64,000 nt of DNA from Paragonimus skrjabini miyazakii (Eukaryota; Platyhelminthes; Trematoda; Plagiorchiida; Troglotrematidae). The stretch is taken from contig JTDE01000024.1 in NCBI GenBank assembly GCA_014338405.1, positions 226,204 to 290,203 on the forward strand, in the 5' to 3' direction. Position 1 is the first letter of the stretch; each line of letters begins with the position of its first letter. The notes under the pieces are model-generated. The model saw nothing but the letters and a program-made list of their open reading frames with translations. It was not told where the DNA came from and did not search any database. Below, piece after piece: positions 25,606 to 33,949 of this stretch. The position numbers and the translations under genes were made by a program.

Positions 25606-25875
25606 AATTGCTTTAAAACAATTTGTTCCCTTTGCAATCTTGAATAAAGCGGTGGGAAGACGTCAATCATGTGATTTTCTTCCGAGTAACATTTCAAACA
25701 TTTTTATCATAAAAAACAATTTATGTTGACGATGCGGCCGCCCTGGTAGTCACCATCCCCATACGTTTGATCCTCATTTCCGTCTATGTCTATTCCCTTA
25801 AACCATGACTTTCGCCTTATGCAACCTTCTCTTAATGTTTACAATTAGTTACATGTCCATGTTTGATCAGAATTA
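25606..25875. repeat. composite repeat, segments A and B in the same orientation
   Basis: Segment A (25606-25706, TTTGTTCCCTTTGCAATCTTG...) matches 33556-33654 in direct orientation. Segment B (about 25700-25875, GTTGACGATGCGGCCGCCCTGGTAG... to TAGTTACATGTCC) matches 33655-33815 as its reverse complement. The family is unknown. The flip between copies suggests a foldback or rearranging element. Confidence 0.65.
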
Positions 25876-26150
25876 TAGAATGTGTGTCCAACGAAGGGCT
25901 TGCTCGAGTTGTGCTTCGAATAATCATGTATGTTTGCCTGGCTTTCTAATACGTCATTTAGAGAAGTGATGTCTAACAAAGCTGAACTGAACGACATCGT
26001 ACTAACACTGAATATGTTGCCTTGGGGGTAATTTCACAGCAACTTGTAAGCAATCCCTAGAGACGCAAACATCATCTTTTACCAAGTTAAGGGGATTAGC
26101 GGTAGACTAGAAATAAACACTTAAACGAATCGGAAGGTAATAGGTTATAA

Positions 26151-26307
26151 ATGAAGTGTACGCAAGCAAAGGTCGATGCTAGGCCCAAAATGCAAATCAT
26201 ATCACACCGAGGCAGCCGTTCACAAAGGTGGTTAGAAGAACTAATCGACTTCGAGAAAAATTCAGTGCTGGAATCAAGATATTGCATCACGCAAACTGTA
26301 GATACAG
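26151..26307 (+). CDS. candidate first coding exon of a spliced gene
   Basis: An ATG with an in-frame stop directly upstream (26148) opens 52 codons plus one base (MKCTQAKVDARPKMQIISHR... then RWLEELIDFEKNSVLESRY...) to a near-consensus donor ATACAG|GTAAGT. The next exon (26468) restores the frame across a 160-nt intron, and the likely last exon (27122) is in the same phase. The product is not recognised. The first half is basic; the second half is acidic and helix-like. The opposite-strand open frame 26096-26290 is a shadow. Confidence 0.4.
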
Positions 26308-26467
26308 GTAAGTTTTGATCGACCCCGGCCAGCTGTTGCGTACCGAAGAGCTGAGCTCAGTAAATTTCATCCACAACGCTTTTAGACTCAGTGATTTTAC
26401 TTGCCACTGCTACCAAAGGCTTCTATGTGTTTCTTAACCGTTGCTTATTTACCTTGACATTTTCCAG

Positions 26468-26589
26468 GTCAATTTCACAATATGTACCAAACACGTGATC
26501 AGCGACCACGCAACATTGGGGCAACGCCTGGTACTCCAACCGATCTTGTAATGTTATCTTCCAGTCTTCTTTCAGTTCATTCATTCTAA
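26468..26589 (+). CDS. candidate second exon of the same gene
   Basis: The acceptor CTTGACATTTTCCAG ends at 26467 with a clear pyrimidine tract. Two bases complete the split glycine codon from exon 1. The frame then reads QFHNMYQTRDQRPRNIGATP onward to TAA at 26587. An AATAAA sits at about 26657, so this could be an alternative 3' end. A weak internal donor CTG|GTACTC at 26531 would make it a symmetric exon that splices in frame to 27122. Confidence 0.35.
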
Positions 26590-27121
26590 TTATGTTTTTT
26601 GTCGCTTGCCAAACCTAGACCTCAACAAAAGTCTGAAGAATGTTCTAGTCTACACAATAAACAGTGTGGTTGCCGAAACTAACCTTGAACTCAGATTTGG
26701 CGGTGATTTCCATTTTTGGGTGAAACCTATCATTCCCTCCCATCCGATAAAACGTATTGGACTGGACTACAGCTTTTAGCAGGGCTTGCAAGAAGTACAT
26801 AGTTTTATCACGGTCGAAATTCGATTTCTGACCACCGTTCTCATGGGGTGACCGAGTAGATTACAGAGCGGTTAACCTCTTGTCACGCAAAATCGAGTAA
26901 TTGACTCCAAACGCTTGTTCATTGCTTTGGACAACCCCATGGTCAGAGTGATTTGAGTGAGCTCAACTTAAGCACGGTGAGCAATATTTTAGAATGCTGA
27001 TGAATAGCTCAATATTTGTGTGCTGTCAAAATAAGTACCATCCATAGACGATGGAATATGTTGCATTCGACTAGAAGTCTTTCACCATACTCTCACGCAA
27101 AGGACTACATTTGTGTTTCAG

Positions 27122-27297
27122 TCTTGTTAGAAACTATCAAAAGTACATATCCTTTCAACGACTTAGATTTTCAAATTGTTCCAAGTTTCCAAGAAGCGCA
27201 TGCATTGAAAATGATTGAAATGTCCTTTTTGAACTCGTCACTATGTCTTATTCCAGTGTATCCCGTTGTCTGCGCTACTGGAGGGGTACTCAAATAA
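27122..27297 (+). CDS. candidate last exon of the same gene
   Basis: A strong acceptor (ACTACATTTGTGTTTCAG, ending 27121) and start phase 1 fit splicing from 26307 or 26530. The frame (LLETIKSTYPFNDLDFQIVP...) ends at TAA 27295-27297, and an AATAAA lies 31 bases on at 27328. Acceptor, phase, stop and polyadenylation signal together make this one of the best gene ends in the window. The product is unrecognised. Confidence 0.42.
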
Positions 27298-27344
27298 TAC
27301 AGTATCTGAACACTCAAAATTTCCAGCAATAAAACTAAAGAGTA

Positions 27345-27475
27345 GTGTGGCAGATTTATGATTTTAGATTAGACCCAACTGCGAAAAGTCAGGGCTTCGA
27401 CTGGATTCAAACCAGCGACAGAAATACCATGCCTCAACGCGTCAAGCGTTCTACCAGCTGAGCTATGAAGCCACG
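27345..27475 (-). mobile_element. SINE-B, left arm of a head-to-head pair
   Basis: Minus strand. A tRNA-derived head with A-box TAGCTCAGCTGG and B-box GGTTTGAATCC is followed by a tail GAAGCCCTGACTTTTCGCAG and an AT-rich end. It matches the right arm at 27570-27685 closely, including the tail. Confidence 0.75.
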
Positions 27476-27569
27476 CCATTCGATCCCCTGGATGATTTGG
27501 TGGATTCCATATGAGACAGTGGGACGGGTGGGTAACCGAGTCCAAATGTGAAATATCCGGGCTCCAGAC

Positions 27570-27685
27570 GTGGCTTCGTAGCTTAGCCGGTAGGGCGCTT
27601 GCCGCGCTGAGGCATGGTGTTTCTGTCGCTGGTTCGAATCCAACCGAAGCCCCGACTTTTCACAGATGAGTCTCATCTAAAATAA
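27570..27685 (+). mobile_element. SINE-B, right arm of a head-to-head pair
   Basis: Plus strand. A-box TAGCTTAGCCGG and a perfect B-box GGTTCGAATCC sit at normal tRNA spacing, with a tail GAAGCCCCGACTTTTCACAG. The acceptor-stem-like ends do not fold as a true tRNA, so this is a tRNA-derived SINE and not a tRNA gene. A 94-bp spacer separates it from the left arm; the two 5' leaders differ, so they are probably two subfamilies that landed head to head. Confidence 0.8.
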
Positions 27686-27748
27686 AACTAAATCATATAA
27701 GACTCACATTGCTGATTTTACTCGTTTCATACCTCTTGTGAATAACAG

Positions 27749-27779
27749 GGTGCAGATCAGCAGAAGCAACTTCCCTCAG
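27749..27779 (+). CDS. possible 31-nt micro-exon
   Basis: TTTCATACCTCTTGTGAATAACAG (acceptor, ending 27748) and CCTCAG|GTAAGA (strong donor at 27780) bracket only 31 bases. Flukes do use micro-exons, but so short a piece cannot be tested from sequence alone. It sits just after a SINE-B pair. Confidence 0.15.
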
Positions 27780-28136
27780 GTAAGACTAATATATTGATGC
27801 CGGATTTATTCCTGATTGTTCGACTTCGCTGGCTTTCGTCAAATTGGTTTGACCATTGTTTGCTATCAATTTGTCAGGCGTGAACAAAAAAGAAGCAGTT
27901 CTGTTGAGTTCACTTCAACTAATCCAGTTTCGTAATGTGAATCGTTTTCCTTCCATTGGTCTAGTCGCTGTGTTTCTCAGAGTTTAAGGAATAACGTTTT
28001 CGTACTGTTAAAAAGTAAATAAGAATGGACATTTCGGGGATGCTCGTAAGTTGTCGGCTATCGTGCTGGTTAGCAATATTTCCTCTTCATTCAGAAGGTG
28101 CTTCCAGCGGAAGTAAATCTGTAAAAACTTTGTAGA

Positions 28137-28302
28137 TTTAAACAAAACAGTTAGAAGACGAACACTGTCAGATGCTAGCATTTCGTATTGGCTCATCAGT
28201 ACCAAATAACCAATAACACGGGAAACTTCAAATTTGACGTCTACAGTACTTGGGGGCTATGAAAAAAGAAACCAGCAATAACAAAAACGTCCAGTCGTGT
28301 GA
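28137..28302 (-). repeat. left inverted repeat of a Penelope-like element
   Basis: Its reverse complement matches 28877-29047 over about 165 bases at roughly 85-90% by eye. The two arms flank the GIY-YIG segment. It contains a hammerhead with an intact core. Inverted and partial terminal repeats are usual for Penelope-like elements. Confidence 0.85.
28165..28206 (-). ncRNA. hammerhead ribozyme in the Penelope left repeat
   Basis: Minus strand: TTTGGTA (stem I), core CTGATGA, a very short stem II region GCCAATAC, GAAA, stem III ATGC-TA-GCAT, cleavage-site C at 28171. The stem I return strand reads TGACAG and pairs poorly. The other copy has TACCAG, which pairs perfectly, so the ancestral motif was complete. 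Penelope-like elements are known to carry such minimal hammerheads. Stem II has only one sure pair. Confidence 0.6.
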
Positions 28303-28866
28303 TTGTGTGATGAGGTCCCGAAGAAATTAGTGTATATTGAGCTACCATTCAAATGGGATATCGCGACGATGCGAACAATCCAACGAACTTTTTCTTCGTT
28401 GAAACGTACTTACAACGCAGCCAAATTGAGGGTCCATAATCAAATTCGCAAGTTACCTGTGCATACAATCAGAGGAGATCAACCTATTGGCGCCAAATCA
28501 CACCATGTTTACTAATCCTCATGTAACTGCGGAGAAAGTTACATAGGCAGAACCATAATAAATCCATAATAAATCATTGACCTCAAGAATGAAGGAACTT
28601 GTACCTAAGTGGGTTCGCAAATAGGTCTCAAAACCGGATATTGTGGTCACAGAGAATCGTAAGCCCCAGCTTCGTCGATCGGACGACACATCCTGTCAAC
28701 TGGCCACAACGTGGACCTGATCTCAGCCTTCATCGTCATAGTGCGCCACCACAGCCCACGGTTCCTAAAATTTGCTGAAGCCATCGCGATAAACCGGTTC
28801 AAACTTGTGTTGTGTGTACAACTACAATTATTTATGAGCCTGAGTTTTCACTGTACTAAGTCGTAG
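28303..28866 (+). pseudogene. Penelope-like element, C-terminal GIY-YIG endonuclease (broken)
   Basis: Frame 1 opens with KKLVYIELPFKWD and LKRTYNAAKLRV, the usual linker before the nuclease, then CNCGESYIGRT (about 28519-28551), the GIY-YIG core. SRMKELVPKWVRK follows in a shifted frame (about 28578-28616; family RxxEHxPxW). Frame 1 resumes with GRHILSTGHNVDLISAFIVI and AEAIAINRFKLVLC up to TAG at 28864. In-frame stops, a small duplication near 28555 and a frameshift break it. In intact elements this domain nicks DNA for target-primed insertion. Confidence 0.85.
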
Positions 28867-28876
28867 TGAATGTCAT

Positions 28877-29047
28877 TTAGATCACACGATTGGACGATTT
28901 TGTTATTGTTGGTTTCTTTGTTCATACCCCCCAAGTACTGTAGACGTTAAATTTGAAGTTTCACGTGTTATTGGTTATTTGGTATTGACGAGCCAATACG
29001 AAACGTTAGCATCTACCAGTGTTCATCCTCTAACTGTTTTGTTCAAA
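28877..29047 (+). repeat. right inverted repeat / 3' end of the Penelope-like element
   Basis: This follows the endonuclease stop by about 10 bases and is the reverse complement of 28137-28302. It carries the second hammerhead in the sense direction of the element. Confidence 0.85.
28979..29019 (+). ncRNA. hammerhead ribozyme in the Penelope 3' repeat
   Basis: TTGGTA (stem I), TTGACGA (core, with C3 changed to T), GCCAATAC (stem II region), GAAA at 29000, a CGTTAGCA stem III, cleavage-site C at 29013, then TACCAG, which pairs with the first stem I strand. The C3 change and a mismatch in stem III should block cleavage in this copy. Confidence 0.6.
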
Positions 29048-29698
29048 TTAATGAAAGGATATAACTGTTTTAATCTTTGTAGATATTATTACTACGAAAG
29101 GCATGGTTCACTAAATGAATTCCATTTTAGTGGATAGTGGGTGCAAAATCAGTTGTTCTTTCATTTGGACTGTAAGCAGTAGAAGCTTCAAGCAACAAAT
29201 AAGTTATTAAAGATTGACGTTCTCTCCAAAAGGTTGTTGTGGTTTGGAAAAAAATGGAGGTACAACCATGGGCCAAAGTATTTGACCCTCCGAGTGATTA
29301 GTGGTTTCATAGCTGACTTTGGATCATCCTCATCTACGTAAACTCGCTAGCTACACAGTAGAGAGCGAGGAGTGGTTCTACTTTTAAGTGGAACGTTTAT
29401 TCTTTACATTTTTAAGGTAATATAACGCTGACTAGAGGTCAGATGCCACATCTTGTCAATAGCCGAGGCGGTCGCAATCCGATTACATCACCCGGATCTG
29501 TGTGTACATAAACAATTCGTTCAAACCCTAAGGCTCCCTTGGCCGAACACGGCCGCCCAACCCGTGAAACAATTTGTCCCCGTCCCCCCGTCCCAGCCTG
29601 ATTAACACTGACTAACTAGAACCAGCTTCGTTTGTGTTCCTAACCACGGCGAAGTAATGTTAATCTTTTATCCAATTACATTGTCCCTTCAGTAATCT

Positions 29699-31250
29699 TT
29701 GATCAATAACATTGTAACTCGTCACTTAATTTTATATAATTGTACCAGCCAAAGAGGAGAATTTATCGAAAGCAGTCTGTTCGCTGAAACTTTGTTTTGC
29801 ATGAATGCTACGAGGAGTTTCAACTATCTGAAACACACCAAGGACCCCTTGTTGGTGAAGCAACTCAAGCAGTACTTGAAGTTTAGCACCAAGCTTGCAG
29901 AAGCTAAAACAACTATTGACCTTCTCGCACAATGTATCGAGAGGAACGAGTACCCTGCTCTCTACTGAAGATCTCTCCGGATCCATCCTACCAGTAAATC
30001 GTTGAAACGATACGCATGTAACGAACAGGACACACGGGTTTCTCAACTGACAGAACCGGAACGAAACAAGGCTAAACGTTATCATGTAGTAGAGAATCTG
30101 TCAGTCGAAGAAAGAACCGCCTTCGAATCTTATGTGCAGAAAATCGTAGAAAGATCAGTGTAGAGAAAAAAGACATGTTTGCTCTTCACAGTCAGTCCAA
30201 AAACCCGCAGATGCAATTTCCATTCCAACCAGAGTGGCACGTTCATAACTTTTGCTCAATGACCATGAGTAAGCCATTGATTGAAATTTTGTCGCTTGGC
30301 CCAAAATTCTGCTGCCCAGGTGGCAAAGTTAAGCGATTAGATCTGGAAGTTCAGTTTGAAAACTTTAACGGTCAATTACGAGATTTACATCCGTCTTCTG
30401 AACTGAATTCCGAACACCTTAAATCCACCCTCTTAAACGCAGGTTACAAGTATCTAAGCTATAGGACCTCATCGTTTGGATTGCTCACAAAGTCCTACTT
30501 GGAGGCGCTGAAGATTTTACAAAGTGATCATTCGGTTATGATATCGAAATTTGATAAAGGAGCAATGATTGTTCTGTTGGATAGGGCCGACTACGTTGCC
30601 AAACTGTTAAACCTTTTGTCGGATAGGACGAACTTCCGCACGGAAAAGACTGGTAAAGATAAGACCATAGCAATCGAAAAGAGATTATCACGTATGCTGC
30701 GCAGAATGAAACAAGCTGATTCGATTAGCACCTATGTATTCGGTCGGATACGTCTGACGGGATATCGTATTCCGCGGTTATACGGTTTGCCTAAGATACA
30801 CAAGGAAGGCATACCACTCAGACCGATACTTGACATGTGCAACTCCCCTTACCATGCAGCTGTACAGTGGCTAGTAGAAATCCTGGAACCCGTGAAGAAA
30901 GAAATAATTACATACGGTTTAAAAGATACGTTTGAATTCGTGGACTCATCGGCAAACCTTAACATAACGGGCAAGAAAATGCTGTCTCTTGATGTACGAT
31001 CGTTTTGTTACTAACGTACCATTAACATAAACCATTAATTTTTTGTGTGACTATATTAAGAATCACCAAATTAACGTTGGACTGCCCGTAGAAGATCTTA
31101 AAGAATTGTTATTGTTCTGCACAAGCAATATCCAGTTTCAGTTTAACGGAGAGCTATACCGTCAGGTATTATTTTATAGGTCTAAACTTTCCTGTAAGTC
31201 AGATCGGATCAATTAAGCGCTATTTTCGACAGGCAACTATTGATTTCTGT
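29699..31250 (+). pseudogene. Penelope-like element, N-terminal region and reverse transcriptase (broken)
   Basis: The N-terminal part is 29699-30162, with one in-frame TGA, ending in a short frame VVENLSVEERTAFESYVQ. The longest open frame of the window (30175-31014, 279 codons) carries VHNFCSMTMSKPLIEILSLG (family LSLGPKF), MISKFDKGAMIVLLDRADYV (family DKGxxVVxxD) and PRLYGLPKIHKEGIPLRPI, the Penelope signature. A frameshift at LDVRSF then moves to TNVPL, and the sequence ends after FQFNGELYRQ (about 31155). The catalytic YxDD part, thumb and endonuclease are missing here. It is downstream of the separate GIY-YIG segment at 28.3 kb, an arrangement typical of tandem or partial Penelope copies. 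Confidence 0.88.
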
Positions 31251-31542
31251 TTCATTGGTCAGACCCGAAGAATGTTTGATTTATATTCACCTTCTTCACA
31301 AACAGCAATACACAACTGGTTTACGTTGTTGCTCAACTTCAGCATAACCACTAAGAAAAAGTAAACCGTGTCCAACGGGAAAATAAAAAGCGGGAAATAG
31401 ACTTAACTATTAACACTAGCTTTGTCTATATTCAAACATTCAGCAGCAACGTTCGTACATCTTTCAAGGCTAGCTATAGGTAAAACTAAGGTATCATCAG
31501 CAAAATGTGTACTTACGGTTTTCACTGCCCCGTTTCAATAAG

Positions 31543-31680
31543 CACATTTACGTTATAGGCAACTTAGCTGAACAACGACAACATTCACGTGACTGGATCC
31601 GATTATTTGCATCCAATGCTTTTCGTTGCCGATATTGTGAGTCGCAAAGGTTCCGGCGCGGGAGACGAACTCGACCCACA
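31543..31680 (+). CDS. candidate internal exon, unrecognised
   Basis: A clear pyrimidine tract with acceptor (TTTTCACTGCCCCGTTTCAATAAG, ending 31542) and a donor ACA|GTGAGC bracket exactly 46 codons in phase 0 (HIYVIGNLAEQRQHSRDWIR... ending in a basic RFRRGRRTRPT). If unspliced, the frame stops two codons later. Two nearby cysteines (CRYC) could be structural. No domain is recognised. Confidence 0.32.
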
Positions 31681-31689
31681 GTGAGCTAA

Positions 31690-32340
31690 ACCTTGTTAAG
31701 CAACTTAATTTCTCTAAGCCAGGTCATCATCGGTCCATCTCACACCTTACGCCAGTAGCATTGACAAGGAGTATTTAGTGTGACGGACAAATTGCTACTA
31801 TCTATATTACATAGCCTGACCATCTAAGTTTATTTAAGCGTAAGAAATACACTGAATAACTCGCTGGGCAAACAGTAGCTAACAATGACTTTTCAGTATC
31901 TTGAACACTAAACTACTGGTACAATCTGAGGCGAGCAATGAAACGCAGATGGGTCATGCAAGTACCATTTGACAGTGGTTGAACTTAATAGGACTATAGA
32001 TTTATCATCTGCGATTTGACTTCATTTAAGCCTATAAAGATTAGATGTTATTTCCCAGTAGAATGCACAGAATCGGATGAAATTTCACCGGTTGATAGTA
32101 GATAGATTGTAAATGCTTTTGTAAAGCCCTGCGCTGTATATGCACACAGCGCATTCTACTTCGTAATATTTACAACTATTACGAATCACTGATATTGCGT
32201 CAGTGTTGATTTGTTCAACAGTGTGTTATAAGGAATTCATTCGAATTAGTTTGCTCATAAACATTCTCTTTTACTATCGCTGTGACGTCGCGGACAGGGT
32301 AACTTGCCATGAGTTATCTAATGTTAATCAGTGTATTACT
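31690..32340. other. non-coding stretch
   Basis: No gene, RNA or recognised repeat is seen. Confidence 0.45.
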
Positions 32341-32354
32341 GGTAATTAGTTTGG

Positions 32355-32560
32355 CAGATTTGATAGGTTACAGAAGACCCAATTGCGGAGAAGCCGGACC
32401 TCGGCTGGATTCCAACTAGCAACAGAAACAATGTGCCCAAAGGCGGCAAATTTGAAAGTTCTGAGCATCCGACGTGGATTCATAGTTCAGTTGACAGAGC
32501 TTTGTTCGAACATGTTGTTCCTGTCGCTGGTTCGAATCCAGCTGATGTGACTGTATTGCA
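32355..32560. mobile_element. SINE-B head-to-head pair, decayed
   Basis: Left arm (about 32355-32450) on the minus strand keeps only the B-box side (TAGTTGGAATCC) and tail. Right arm (about 32470-32560) on the plus strand has A-box TAGTTCAGTTGA and B-box GGTTCGAATCC. The arms are closer together than in the pair at 27.5 kb. Confidence 0.65.
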
Positions 32561-32599
32561 CATTGGCTAGAGGTTTGTAGTGAACGGATGAGATCGAGC

Positions 32600-33480
32600 A
32601 ACCTCATATCACACCGCGTGTGATATCATCGAACATTAAGTAACTGTAAGCCCTCAGCATACATTGCGTATGTAGGTCAAATCTCTGAGTTGATGAGTAG
32701 GTACAGTGTAACATAAGACTGCTGGCCTATCTTCTGAGACAAACCTCAAAGTTCACGGAATGAGTCTATGTCACTATTCTGTAAGTAAGGCGTGCAACAA
32801 CCTTTAACAATGAATGAAACTGTCAAAAACACAGCAGCATTGACAATAGATAGCGTCTTGCTTATAGTGAAACTGTTGATCACGTGTCGGAATAGATCTT
32901 CGAATACCTTACTACGATTATCATGTCAAAAACGCATTTTTCGCTGACGATTTTTATACGCTTTCAATGAGCATTACTGATTAACAGTCTATCAAACTCG
33001 ACCTTTTCTTTAGCGACTTCCGTAATAAATTCGTTAGCTCACTAACAAAGACGAGATCTTCAGTTGCTGACATGCAGGAAGAAACCAGGTTCATATTTTG
33101 AGACACAAAGAAGACTTAGAACGATTCATTGAATAAATAGTAAAACACAGCACATATCATTCAGTAAAAGCTAAAGCAATTTCACTGGAATTTCAGCTGG
33201 CACATCAATAGTCTGCATATTATAAACAATTTAAACGTTGCATAACGTTGTGGGAGCATCTGTCTAACACAGTATACACTACGCGTCACATACGATTGTA
33301 TTCCCTTAACTGAGATCTACGTTCCAATTGTAAACTTCTTGCCAACACTGGGTGCGATAAATACGTTGAGTTCGGAGACAGTACTCATTTTCTGATTAAT
33401 GACAATTTAACGACCTGTTGTAATGTAGTGACCAACTCTATCTGGTCATAAGCTAGAGGTATTTCTCATGCTGAACTGGT
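32600..33480. other. non-coding stretch
   Basis: Nothing recognisable. Confidence 0.45.
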
Positions 33481-33495
33481 CTGCGCGCTAAAATC

Positions 33496-33545
33496 CTGGC
33501 TTCGACTGGGCTCAAATCTCTGTCACTAGCAACATTTCATGACAG
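33496..33545 (-). mobile_element. SINE-B fragment
   Basis: Plus-strand text GGCTTCGACTGGGCTCAAAT... is the reverse complement of the SINE-B B-box region and tail. Only about 50 bases remain, directly before the composite repeat. Confidence 0.5.
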
Positions 33546-33555
33546 TCCTTCTAAT

Positions 33556-33815
33556 AACGGTCAAATTAAAGCAGTTCGTTCCCTTTATGAACTTGAATAA
33601 GACAATGAGAAGGCGTAAATCATGTAATGTTCTCCGGAGTAATATTTCGTACATTCTGATCACACGTGGACATGTAACTAATTATAAACATTAAAACAAG
33701 GTTCCATAGAGCGGAAATAATGGCCTAAGGGATTAGACAGACAGACACGAAAATGAAGATTAAACAAATGGGAATGCTGACTACCAGGGCAGCCGCAACG
33801 TCAACACAAATTGTT
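33556..33815. repeat. composite repeat, segment B inverted
   Basis: 33556-33654 matches 25606-25706 directly. 33655-33815 matches about 25700-25875 as its reverse complement (CTACCAGGGCAGCCGCAACG against CGATGCGGCCGCCCTGGTAG). The open frame 33753-33947 overlaps it and is not called as a gene. Confidence 0.65.
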
Positions 33816-33949
33816 TTTGAACACACGGGAGGAACTATGACGTCTGATAACCAAAACCACAGCAAACTGGAGGATGCGTTTCCCGTGGCTTCGCAAAATC
33901 ACAGAGGATGCGTCACAAACCTTGACTCTTTGTCCTGTTTGGATTAGAT

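Noticed and set aside
27570..27660. tRNA gene with perfect B-box
   Set aside because: Ends do not pair as an acceptor stem, a shared 5' leader and 3' tail occur in other copies, and it is one of a family: a SINE, not a tRNA gene.
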